Assembly: GCA_020050435.1 (NCBI GenBank)
Contig: JAGVKQ010000007.1
Coordinates: 208,632-272,631 of the forward strand
Reading direction: 5' to 3'
From: Candidatus Caenarcanales bacterium
Lineage (GTDB): Bacteria; Cyanobacteriota; Vampirovibrionia; 2-02-FULL-35-15
Length of the DNA: 64,000 nt
Shown: piece after piece, positions 8,661 to 17,580 of the stretch
How positions within the stretch are numbered: the first letter of the stretch is position 1
Layout of the letters: every line of letters begins with the position of its first letter
Position numbers and translations under genes: made by a program
The notes under the pieces: model-generated
The model's database searches: none
What the model saw: the letters and a program-made list of their open reading frames with translations, nothing else
Told to the model about the DNA's origin: nothing

Positions 8661-10088
8661 TTAAACGGTTAAAAGACCATTGTTTTGAAGGTATTCTACT
8701 TTGTCTTTTGGGCTTCCTTCTATGTCTCTGAAATGAAGGCTAGAAGTAATAAGCGGAATGTCTAAACTATATGGATCATTATCATCTTTAATAGGTAAAC
8801 CTGGTAAATCAAGCTTATCTAAAATATACTGAGTATCATGTAAGGCTTTTAATCCAGAGTTTGTAAATTTAGGAGCAGTTGAAGCTATTACTAATCCATC
8901 ACCTGTTACAACCCGTCTAGAAAACACTCTTTCTCTTCTATCTGAACCAAGTGAATTGGTCTTAGTTGCAGAACTATAAACTGCTCCGTAAACCATTTTT
9001 ATAGGTCTAACCTCACTTAAGAATGGATAAAATTTATTTGCTTGATCTAAAATTCTATTAACATATGAATATTCTACTGTTTCATGTAATCCATTTTTAA
9101 TTGTATAATCAAATCCTTTTGGAAATCCGCTTAAATTATCGTGAATGTTAATTTGACTCCCCCATGCAGAAGGGTAATAAATAAAAGCTTCACCCTCTGT
9201 TATTTCAGTCGGAGACTTAGTACATGCAAACATACAACCATGTTCTTGTTGTAAGGTAAAGTTAGTCCCTTGATAAAGTCTGATCAACTCAGGATCATTA
9301 GTCGGTGGTAATTTTACTTGTAGTATTCCATTTAGGAACCATTTTCCTGGAGGGAGAGGACTCGCACCCTGTACAAGCTCTGCTAATTTTAAATTATGAT
9401 ATCCTGCAGCTAAAATAACAGCATCTGAAGCAACCTTTTCTCCAGTGCTTAATTCGACTTCATATTCCGCCCCTAATTTTTTTATAGCAACGGTATCTGT
9501 ATTATAATCTGGAGTAATACCCAATTGATTTAGAATTGCTTTTTGTTGTGCATAGAAAGCAGCCATGTCTAGTGTAGAGCTAGGAGTTTCAACTCCTTCT
9601 ATCACCTTTGTCACTCCAAAGTCTTGAGAGCGAACCTCTCTTGAAAAATTAGTTGGATCGTAAAAAATATTTTCTATATCTGATCTTTGCCATGATGATG
9701 ATCCTAAAAATCCATCATGCAAAGTAGAATAATACTCAGACATAAATTTTATATTTTCTTGAAAAATTGCTACAGGTAAATTTGATTTGGATGAATCTCT
9801 GGACACCCAAAATCTTCCTTTTTTCTCTGGGTCATGTAAAAATCCTCTGCCATATAATCCAAGCTGAGTCATAGCCCCTTCTACTACACTTTTCCCTGTC
9901 TCAAAATGGTCTTTTTTAGGATATTCTGTAGCTGTGGGATGAAAATATTTTGCAGCAGTTGTAGCACCGGTTAAAATCGTTGGATCATTTGTTACTAACC
10001 TTACTTTAACTCCTCTTGATGCAAGTATTGATGAAACACTCGTACCAAGTGCTCCGGCTCCAATGACTGTTATATTTCTAAGTGGCAT
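8661..10088 (-). CDS. FAD-dependent oxidoreductase (DAAO-like)
   Basis: ITVIGAGALGTSVSSILASRGVKVRLVTND Rossmann motif; VASDAVILAAGYHN. Confidence 0.85.
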   Translation of the reverse strand: MPLRNITVIGAGALGTSVSSILASRGVKVRLVTNDPTILTGATTAAKYFHPTATEYPKKDHFETGKSVVEGAMTQLGLYGRGFLHDPEKKGRFWVSRDSSKSNLPVAIFQENIKFMSEYYSTLHDGFLGSSSWQRSDIENIFYDPTNFSREVRSQDFGVTKVIEGVETPSSTLDMAAFYAQQKAILNQLGITPDYNTDTVAIKKLGAEYEVELSTGEKVASDAVILAAGYHNLKLAELVQGASPLPPGKWFLNGILQVKLPPTNDPELIRLYQGTNFTLQQEHGCMFACTKSPTEITEGEAFIYYPSAWGSQINIHDNLSGFPKGFDYTIKNGLHETVEYSYVNRILDQANKFYPFLSEVRPIKMVYGAVYSSATKTNSLGSDRRERVFSRRVVTGDGLVIASTAPKFTNSGLKALHDTQYILDKLDLPGLPIKDDNDPYSLDIPLITSSLHFRDIEGSPKDKVEYLQNNGLLTV

Positions 10089-10241
10089 AATTTGTCTTAT
10101 CTATCGTATCTTATAATAAATTTTAAAGATTTGCATTAAATTCTTTTAATCTCAAGAAGGTTAAGATTTAGGTGTTGACTTTTAAGAGTAATTTTTGGCA
10201 GGATGTACTTATAAAGCAATCTTGATTCCAACAAACAACTC

Positions 10242-11012
10242 ATGACTCATATTTTAAATGTAGGACAATCCCAACCGAAAACACTTAATTGGATCAATTC
10301 TTTACGTGAAGAAGATCATGATTTTCCTATTTTAGGATTAATGCATAATGGTAACTCATATCTTTTTCCACCAGGTAATGTCGGTAGTAATCTTTCTAAT
10401 TCGCAAGTTAATAGAATGAGATTAGTATTAAGTCGGGACCAAGTATCTGATTATGATATCCATTTATTTGGAAGTGCTCCGATTCGAGAAGCAACCTTTT
10501 ATCATCAAAGAGATGGATATAACTGTGGGCCATATTCTATAATGCATGCTTTATCAATTATTGGTCAATCAGTAAACTTTTCTTTAACCACTGAAAACAT
10601 AAGAGCTTGTGCTAATGAGTTAAGAAGTGGAAATCAGATTTTACTTAAACCTACAGAATGGTTTAGCTTTGATGATATTCGTGATGTTTTACGTAGTACC
10701 ATTCAGACTAAATGTAAAACCGTAATGAGTGCTGAGCAAAAAAAATCACTGGATCGTAATGGAAATAGTTGTCTTTCATATGAAGAAGCAAAATTCTTAC
10801 TTTCTAGTGGAGGAATTTCTTGTGTGATTATAAACATTGATAATAGCCATTTTTATGCTTGCGTCCCCACCCCAAATTCAAGATATATCGTACTAAATTC
10901 ATTACAGGCTGAACCAGAAGTAATTATTGCTGATAAAAATGAACTTATAAATGAATGGACTTTAAAAGATGGTAGATATTTGAATAAAGAATTTTTAGCT
11001 GTAATAAAATAA
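10242..11012 (+). CDS. putative papain-like/C39-like cysteine peptidase
   Basis: HQRDGYNCGPYSIMHALSIIG (Cys), NSHFYACV (His), YIVLNSLQ (Asn/Asp) in Cys-His-Asn order. Confidence 0.45.
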   Translation: MTHILNVGQSQPKTLNWINSLREEDHDFPILGLMHNGNSYLFPPGNVGSNLSNSQVNRMRLVLSRDQVSDYDIHLFGSAPIREATFYHQRDGYNCGPYSIMHALSIIGQSVNFSLTTENIRACANELRSGNQILLKPTEWFSFDDIRDVLRSTIQTKCKTVMSAEQKKSLDRNGNSCLSYEEAKFLLSSGGISCVIINIDNSHFYACVPTPNSRYIVLNSLQAEPEVIIADKNELINEWTLKDGRYLNKEFLAVIK

Positions 11013-11112
11013 TGCCTTCTTTTAAAGAAGAGAATTTACTGCTAATACCACTTTAAAAGTTCTTAGTGTATGATATTAACTAGTAAACAGGTTATGTAAA
11101 AGGAGTAAAACA

Positions 11113-11754
11113 ATGATAAAGCTATATGGAAATAGATTCTCACCACCTAGTAATAAAGTAGAGATGTGTTTAAACCAACTTGGTATAGAGTATGAGTTTG
11201 TTTTTGTAGATCTATTGAATGGTGAACAAAGAAAACCAGAATTTCTTGCACTTACTTCTTTTGGTAAAGTTCCTTTTTTAGTGGATGGGAATTTTAAGCT
11301 CTCAGAAAGTAATGCCATAATGAAATATTTATGTAGAAAAGCTAAGTCTGATTTATATCCTTCTGGTTTAGAAGAGCAGGCTGAAGTAGATAAGTGGTGT
11401 GATTTTATATCTATGCATCTTGCCATGGCATATGGAAAAGTAATCTTTAATAAGATGATAGCTTCAAAAATGGGTTCAGAGCCTGACGAAAGATCGATGA
11501 AAGAGGGATATGAATTCCTTTCTAAGTATTTCCCTTTAATTGAAGAAAAATTAAATAAAACAAAATTTATGGCTGGAGATGAAATGACTATTGCTGACAT
11601 TTTATTAGTGGCTACGATTGATCCATCAGAAATGATTGAAGTAGATTTAAAAGCCTATCCTAAATTAATTGCATTAAGAAATAGCTTAAAATCTCAAAGT
11701 TTTTATCAAAAAGTTCATAAAGTCTATGGTGAATCAATGATGATGGCTAAGTAA
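11113..11754 (+). CDS. glutathione S-transferase family protein
   Basis: IKLYGNRFSPPSNKVEMCLNQLGIEYEFVFVDLLNGEQRKPEFLALTSFGKVPFLVDGNFKLSESNAIMKYL. Confidence 0.92.
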   Translation: MIKLYGNRFSPPSNKVEMCLNQLGIEYEFVFVDLLNGEQRKPEFLALTSFGKVPFLVDGNFKLSESNAIMKYLCRKAKSDLYPSGLEEQAEVDKWCDFISMHLAMAYGKVIFNKMIASKMGSEPDERSMKEGYEFLSKYFPLIEEKLNKTKFMAGDEMTIADILLVATIDPSEMIEVDLKAYPKLIALRNSLKSQSFYQKVHKVYGESMMMAK

Positions 11755-11902
11755 AATTACTATCTAAAATTATTCTCATATATGTTCTAGAAAATAAAAT
11801 TTGTGAAATTTATTCAATTATTTCATAAGTAAATTGTCTCTTTAAAGTTGATTTAGTACTTTTGTCCTGGTTGGATAAGTAAAAAGCAATTTAAAAGACA
11901 CT

Positions 11903-13156
11903 TTGTATAGTTACTTTGCTATGACTACTCAACCCATTCAACCAAAAATTGTATCTGGAGCCACCGTGCCTAAGTTGCCTACAGTCAACGATGATGTAGA
12001 GGTTAAGCATGACATTGAAGGAGAGCGAAGCGATGTAACTGCTCCATTTGCTAATAGGGCACAAGCTTTTTCTGCAAGCAGGTTAACTTCAGAACCATTA
12101 GACCTAAATCAAGTAGATAGCCTAAGGCAAGAATCAGTCGATGGATGTGACTTCTTGACGAGTGCTGAAATTAAAACGTGGTGTGAATTAGCTGGGCATG
12201 AGCAAAGATATCTTGAAGAAGCATTAAATAAATTAGAACCAGATAAACAAATTGAGATTGCAAAAGACTTTAGAGAAATTCAACAAATCTCTTCTAAAGA
12301 GATTATAGAAAGAGCTGTTGTCGCTTATGGCAAAGAAGTATGCAAAATTGCACAAAATCTTGGAGTGTCAGAGCAGGGGTTGAAAGAAGTGCTAGGTGGT
12401 TTTAGAATTTCTGAAAATGAGAGGATGATTGCACATTTTTCATTAGAAGAAAAAAGATATTGCTTTGTGTTGAATCCTAACCAAATCAAATCTGATTCTT
12501 TAAACAGTAAGCTTAAGTTCCTTTCTAATCCTACTCAAAAGCATGTACCAATTTTTTTTGGTGATTGGAAAGATAAAATTATAGATGCTGTCTCACATGA
12601 AAGTAAGCATATAGAACAAAATCTAGTTCAGTTATTACTGTCTCCCATGGATTACTTCTTAGCATATAATCGTTCACTTAAACATGCAATAAAATCAAAA
12701 AGTTTCTTTGGGCGAGCAAAAGAAAGATTGGTTCACAATGCAATCGTATATTTAGGATATTTCAGTAAAACGGGTGAAGGAATTAGAGCTTTAAAACCAA
12801 AACTAACTAAAGAAGAAAGAGAAAATGGTTTGAATGAAGTTGAGTATCACTTAAAAGCTGTTAGAGCAAATGATGCAAATAGAACAGAAATATTTGGAGA
12901 ATCTAAGTATTTAAATTGTCGTCATGAAGTCGATGCAAGAATGCACTCCATATTAACTAGACTTGAAGATATAAGTGAGCAAGTTAATAGTCCATTAATG
13001 CACCCAGAAACATCTAAACAAAGATTCGATGCAGTAAAAAAAGAATTAGAAAAAGAAAGTGAAGATTTTTTGCAACCAAAACATGAAGATTTAGCTGTTA
13101 GACTTAGAAATATAGGAGATTTAATTACCTCTAGTGAAGCCAAGCTAGGATTGTAA
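11903..13156 (+). CDS. hypothetical protein with HExxH zincin-like motif
   Basis: IIDAVSHESKHIEQNL (HExxH) and downstream NCRHEVDARMHSI; start may be MTTQPIQ at 11921. Confidence 0.6.
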   Translation: MYSYFAMTTQPIQPKIVSGATVPKLPTVNDDVEVKHDIEGERSDVTAPFANRAQAFSASRLTSEPLDLNQVDSLRQESVDGCDFLTSAEIKTWCELAGHEQRYLEEALNKLEPDKQIEIAKDFREIQQISSKEIIERAVVAYGKEVCKIAQNLGVSEQGLKEVLGGFRISENERMIAHFSLEEKRYCFVLNPNQIKSDSLNSKLKFLSNPTQKHVPIFFGDWKDKIIDAVSHESKHIEQNLVQLLLSPMDYFLAYNRSLKHAIKSKSFFGRAKERLVHNAIVYLGYFSKTGEGIRALKPKLTKEERENGLNEVEYHLKAVRANDANRTEIFGESKYLNCRHEVDARMHSILTRLEDISEQVNSPLMHPETSKQRFDAVKKELEKESEDFLQPKHEDLAVRLRNIGDLITSSEAKLGL

Positions 13157-13360
13157 ATCATTGATTATAACCACCTAATAAAATACTAAAGATTAACTGT
13201 TTGTTGATTTGATTTCTGCTTTTTATCATTGCTAACCCCTTTTTTTTCTTGCAGGCTTTACTTTGATTTGGGGCTATCCTCATATTTGTTTTTATGAGCA
13301 AATTAAAAGAAAAATGTTGGGGTATAGAGTAACAAGCCAATTAACTTTAGGAGAAAAAAT

Positions 13361-13828
13361 ATGAGCATGATTTGTATTCTTAGAGAAGTTGATGAATTGA
13401 AATTGAAAAAATTTACTTTAGAACCCGAAGAAGTAATACACTACATTGAAAGCACAGATCCTAATGAATTAGATTTGCACAAAGAATGGCATAGCTTGCA
13501 CTATCTTTTAACAGGTACTGCTTGGGATGGAGATGAACCATATTGTTATTTAGTAAAAGGTGGAGAAGAAATAGGAGATGATTTAGGTTATGGTCCTGCT
13601 AGAGTTTTAAAACCTAATCAAGTGAAAAGCTTTTGTGATGCACTTTCAAAAGTAAGCGCGGAAGATTTAAAGAAAAGGTATAAGCCAGAGCAAATGGAAG
13701 AAGAAGAGATTTATGCTTTTAATTCTGGTGAGGGCTTAAAATCAATTTCTGATAGTTTTAATAAACTTAGAAAATATGTAAAAGAAATAAATGATAAGAA
13801 TCAAGGATTAATGATTTATTTGACTTAG
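13361..13828 (+). CDS. DUF1877 (YfbM-like) protein
   Basis: LDLHKEWHSLHYLLTGTAWDGDEPYCYLVKGGEEIGDDLGYGPARVLKPNQV. Confidence 0.85.
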   Translation: MSMICILREVDELKLKKFTLEPEEVIHYIESTDPNELDLHKEWHSLHYLLTGTAWDGDEPYCYLVKGGEEIGDDLGYGPARVLKPNQVKSFCDALSKVSAEDLKKRYKPEQMEEEEIYAFNSGEGLKSISDSFNKLRKYVKEINDKNQGLMIYLT

Positions 13829-13854
13829 TTTGTTAGGCTCAGTGTGAAAACTTT

Positions 13855-14451
13855 TTACAGAATTTTACAGCATTCATTAAAGTCAAGGCGCGGTGATCTT
13901 GGGTAAAGCTTACTGGAATCACCATATCCGATATTACAGATGAAGTTAGATTTCCAGCTTGTCCCATGAAAAAAAGCGGTATCCACTTTTGCATTGTCAA
14001 AGCCTGACATTGGACCACAATCAAGTCCAAGTGAGCGTGCAGCAATCATAAAATAAGCGCCTTGTAGGCTGCCGTTACGAAATGCTGTTGATTCGATCAA
14101 TGGCTGATTTCCGGCAAACCAGGAACGTGCAGGTGCGTGTGGAAAGAGTTTGGGTAGCTTTTCATAAAACTCCATGTCATATGCAATGATTGCACTTACT
14201 GGTGCAGTCTTTGTTTTTTCGACATTACCTTCAGCCATGCAAGGAAGTAATTTATCCTTTGCTTCTTTGGATTTTACAAAAACGATCCTTGCTGGGGATG
14301 AATTAGCGCTGGTAGGTCCCCACTTCATGAGGTCATAAATTTGTTGGAGAAGTTCATCGCTTACTGATTCAGGTAACCAGACAGTATGAGTTCTTGCTTT
14401 AGTAAAAATTTGTTCTAATGCTTCTTCTGATACTGATTTAGTTTTAATCAT
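13855..14451 (-). CDS. nitroreductase-family protein, RutE/malonic semialdehyde reductase type
   Basis: [46 protein letters not shown]. Confidence 0.85.
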   Translation of the reverse strand: MIKTKSVSEEALEQIFTKARTHTVWLPESVSDELLQQIYDLMKWGPTSANSSPARIVFVKSKEAKDKLLPCMAEGNVEKTKTAPVSAIIAYDMEFYEKLPKLFPHAPARSWFAGNQPLIESTAFRNGSLQGAYFMIAARSLGLDCGPMSGFDNAKVDTAFFHGTSWKSNFICNIGYGDSSKLYPRSPRLDFNECCKIL

Positions 14452-14527
14452 GATGTTTCCTTCCTATAAAAGAATCATTTATAGTTTACTGTACGCTATT
14501 TTACACTAAAGAAAGATTTTCATATTT

Positions 14528-14582
14528 GTTCGCCACGCTAATACGTTCTTGAAGCTGGCTTAGGGTCGACTTTGGTTTTATT
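14528..14582 (+). repeat. dispersed array repeat R1 (3' half only)
   Basis: GTTCGCCACGCTAATACGTTCTTGAAGCTGGCTTAGGGTCGACTTTGGTTTTATTA. Confidence 0.7.
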
Positions 14583-14691
14583 AGAGCTAATTATAGTATT
14601 AAAATACTACGAATTAAAGGCATTTAAGATTTTACTGATAAAAAGATTTATTTTTCCAACTTTATATATGTAACAAGGCAGAAAAATAATA

Positions 14692-15540
14692 TTGCAATTA
14701 AGAAATATTAAACTTGATTTAAATGGGATTCAAAGACTTGTTGAAGCTACACAATCTAAATTTAATCCTAAAGATTTAGAACTAGTAAGAACCTCATTAG
14801 AAAATTATGAATATGGAAAAGATTTGGGCTATTTACTAAGTCAAGGTGCATGTTTTAAAGTAACTTCTGGAAATGGAACTTTAACTCTAAAGAATTGGGA
14901 AAGAAGAGATAGCTATAAAGGAGTTTGTGGGGAACTTGCTAATTCATTGGGGCTGTCATTAATAAGAAATGGAGACTTTAATTCAAAATATGATGTAGTC
15001 CTGGCTACAGGATCTCATGCAAAATATTTTCCACACCCATCAATTCATGCATTTTTGCTAATTGCCCCAAAGGAAATTAATATTAGAAAACAATTAACTG
15101 ATAACCCTTCGAAATTTCCAGAAGGAGTAATCTTGACTGATCCTTCTATAGGGAAGTTAGAGATTGCGTCCGAAAATAATAATAAAGATGATGGTTATAA
15201 ATTATGCATTGCTTCTTTTGATCGTACTTCTTCGTTTGGAGAAGTGGAGATTTCTGCAGGAGATGTTCAATTTGACTTAAGGAGGAATTCCCCACACCCA
15301 GCAGTAATAGGATTTACAGAAGACTATTTACCGGGGAGTTTTACCGATGCAGAAACTCTTTATGCTGTTTTTCAAACAAATGATTCTAACCAGATTAAAG
15401 ATGTTACTTTGGCATCATTTAATCCTTTAACAGGACAGCCTAGTTATATTGATTTATCTACTTTTTCCAGAGATGAAAAGCAAGTATTAAATCTAAAAAG
15501 TTTTTTGGGTAAGTTAAAGGGAGACTTAGGATTGGCTTAG
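14692..15540 (+). CDS. hypothetical protein, possible transglutaminase-like Cys-His-Asp fold
   Basis: TTG start; YKGVCGELANSLGLSL (Cys), PSIHAFLLIAP (His), GVILTDPSIGKL (Asp). Confidence 0.55.
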   Translation: MQLRNIKLDLNGIQRLVEATQSKFNPKDLELVRTSLENYEYGKDLGYLLSQGACFKVTSGNGTLTLKNWERRDSYKGVCGELANSLGLSLIRNGDFNSKYDVVLATGSHAKYFPHPSIHAFLLIAPKEINIRKQLTDNPSKFPEGVILTDPSIGKLEIASENNNKDDGYKLCIASFDRTSSFGEVEISAGDVQFDLRRNSPHPAVIGFTEDYLPGSFTDAETLYAVFQTNDSNQIKDVTLASFNPLTGQPSYIDLSTFSRDEKQVLNLKSFLGKLKGDLGLA

Positions 15541-15975
15541 TTTTGTTGAAATCTTTACCTTGTCAATCATCTTACAAACATTGCCTTCATCTGGCTTACT
15601 ATCTTCTTCGGGACAGCAGTTTAAAATATATTTCTTTAAATCTCTTTCCATTAATTTTAAATCTTTCACTTTTTCTCTAAGCTCAGTAATTTTCCTTTGT
15701 GCTAAATCTCTAACTTTCGGGCAGGGTGATTTTCCAGAATTTCTTTCTGAAAGAATTAGTTTAATTTCATCTAATGAAAATCCAATATTCTGCGCTTTTT
15801 TTATAAAAGCAATAAATGAAATATCTTCTTTTTTATAATATCTATATTTCGCTCCGGACTTGCATGTAGGTTTTAATAGTCCAATTTCTTCATAATATCT
15901 TAGGGCACTGACTGCAGTACCAGTAATTTTGGCTATTTCACCTATTTTTAGTAGACCTTTAAGACTATTTTCCAT
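15526..15975 (-). CDS. MerR-family metal-type transcriptional regulator
   Basis: LLKIGEIAKITGTAVSALRYYEEIGLLKP.. with C-terminal LNCCPEED. Confidence 0.9.
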   Translation of the reverse strand: MENSLKGLLKIGEIAKITGTAVSALRYYEEIGLLKPTCKSGAKYRYYKKEDISFIAFIKKAQNIGFSLDEIKLILSERNSGKSPCPKVRDLAQRKITELREKVKDLKLMERDLKKYILNCCPEEDSKPDEGNVCKMIDKVKISTKLSQS

Positions 15976-15993
15976 TATTTAGGTTTCCCCTTG

Positions 15994-16025
15994 TTGACTC
16001 TCAAGTTAGGTTGAGGGTGTACATT
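15994..16025 (+). promoter_or_regulatory. MerR-type promoter with elongated (about 20 bp) spacer and dyad
   Basis: TTGACT-CTCAAGTTAGGTTGAGGGTG-TACATT; near-perfect dyad ACTCTCAA/TTGAGGGT. Confidence 0.65.
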
Positions 16026-16073
16026 ATAATTGTACCCTAATAAACCAGCGTACAAACTAAAAAGGAGAACAAT

Positions 16074-16199
16074 ATGAAAAAATATATTTTGCCAGCAGTA
16101 CTAGGAATTACTCTTATGGTTGGAGGCTTTGCACTGGCAAATGGAAGCTGTCCATGTGGAGCATCCTGTAACTGTAATCCATGTAACTGCAGTAAATAG
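16074..16199 (+). CDS. small secreted Cys-rich (metallothionein-like) peptide, 41 aa
   Basis: AAAGGAG SD; MKKYILPAVLGITLMVGGFALANGSCPCGASCNCNPCNCSK; signal peptide plus 6 Cys; followed by GGCTGG..CCAGCCCTTTTATTTTT terminator-like sequence; not in supplied track. Confidence 0.75.
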   Translation: MKKYILPAVLGITLMVGGFALANGSCPCGASCNCNPCNCSK

Positions 16200-16292
16200 T
16201 TAGATTGAGGGCTGGTATTACACCAGCCCTTTTATTTTTAAACTTATAACCTGAAACTGGTTAAGAAGTAAGATTAAGGTGAAATCCTTAAG

Positions 16293-16341
16293 AAGATTTA
16301 ACTTTTAGCACTTGTTTTTTTATAAGCTTTTTTTTCATAAT
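16293..16341 (+). promoter_or_regulatory. array-type promoter upstream of trypsin-like gene
   Basis: AAGATTTAACTTTTAGCACTTGTTT-17-CATAAT; resembles promoters at 23669, 26701, 31501. Confidence 0.5.
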
Positions 16342-16364
16342 TGAAATAAAGAGTTTTTTAAATA

Positions 16365-17459
16365 ATGAGAATTTCTAAACTAACCTTATACAGAGGAAGT
16401 CCTATTGAGCAAGCTTTATTAAAACAGGAGCTTCAAAGATTATCTGCTGTAAATTCTGTATCTAATCAAAATGGATTAGAAAACCGTAAATTGGTTGAAC
16501 ATGGTGCATTAGAAGGACAAGTAGCTATTGATCCTAGGGTGGTTAACGATTCTCCTCAATTAGGAAATTTAAGTCAAGCTGTTCCTAGATTAATTACTTC
16601 TGTCTGTGCTAAAGAAGGAGCATCAGGGTCTGCCGTATGTATTCATCCTTCAGGTTTATTTCTTTCAGCTAATCATACTACGGAAAAATATCACTTGGGT
16701 GTTAGAGAATTATTAGATGAAATGGGACCTTATGGAGGAGGATTTCCTAGAAATCCTTTTGATCCTAAATCATATTCAATGAGAAGTACCTTACATGCAA
16801 ATATTCCCATTATAAATAAAGGGAATGTACGTGTTCATTCTGTTCCACTTCAATTGCTTGACTATGATCCTAATTTAGATATTTCAATATTACAAGCCAT
16901 GAACTTGCCATTTACTACAAGAATATTTACCAGTGTTGAATTATCAGATAGATCACCGAATCCAGGAGATAAGACATTTAAAGTGGGACATACTTTTGGG
17001 AGTGTTGTTAACTTAGTTGCTCAGGGTGAAGTAAAAAATATTAATTCATCAGATGTAAATGGCGATATTCACATTACATCTAAAGGTGATCAAGGTGATT
17101 CAGGTGGTGGGGTTTTTGATGAAGATGCAAAATTAACAGCAATTCTTCACTTGAAAAGTCGTAAAATAGCAGATCATTTAATAGGTGCAAGTGTTACAGG
17201 ACAAATAGAACCTTACTTAAGAGAAGTATTAGGGATTGATAATTATAAAAGAATTGTTGACAAAGCAGATTTGAAAATAGATAAGGCAGAACTTAGAAGA
17301 AGAAACCCTGGAGAAAAAGAAGCTATAGAAATACCAAGCTGTAGACCACCCATGCTTACCTTAAGGGAAACAGGGGTTGTATTACAGCAGCTTGTGTATG
17401 ATTTGATATATTTGGGAGATTATAATGTTAGGCGATTTTTAGAAAGATTCAGAAAATAA
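16365..17459 (+). CDS. trypsin-like (S1 fold) serine protease
   Basis: SGSAVCIHPSGLFLSANHT (His), DYDPNLDISIL (Asp), KGDQGDSGGGVFD (Ser). Confidence 0.82.
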   Translation: MRISKLTLYRGSPIEQALLKQELQRLSAVNSVSNQNGLENRKLVEHGALEGQVAIDPRVVNDSPQLGNLSQAVPRLITSVCAKEGASGSAVCIHPSGLFLSANHTTEKYHLGVRELLDEMGPYGGGFPRNPFDPKSYSMRSTLHANIPIINKGNVRVHSVPLQLLDYDPNLDISILQAMNLPFTTRIFTSVELSDRSPNPGDKTFKVGHTFGSVVNLVAQGEVKNINSSDVNGDIHITSKGDQGDSGGGVFDEDAKLTAILHLKSRKIADHLIGASVTGQIEPYLREVLGIDNYKRIVDKADLKIDKAELRRRNPGEKEAIEIPSCRPPMLTLRETGVVLQQLVYDLIYLGDYNVRRFLERFRK

Positions 17460-17486
17460 TAATTTCATATTACCGTGAAAAATTGG

Positions 17487-17580
17487 TGGAGACCTGGTTT
17501 TACTCACAGAAAATGTAATGTAGGTGAGGCACGAAGTTTGCCACGGTATTACGTTTTTAAAAGTGGTAAATCTATTTCTA
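17487..17580 (+). repeat. dispersed array repeat R2
   Basis: TGGAGACCTGGTTTTACTCACAGAAAATGTAATGTAGGTGAGGCACGAAGTTTGCCACGGTATTACGTTTTTAAAAGTGG. Confidence 0.8.
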
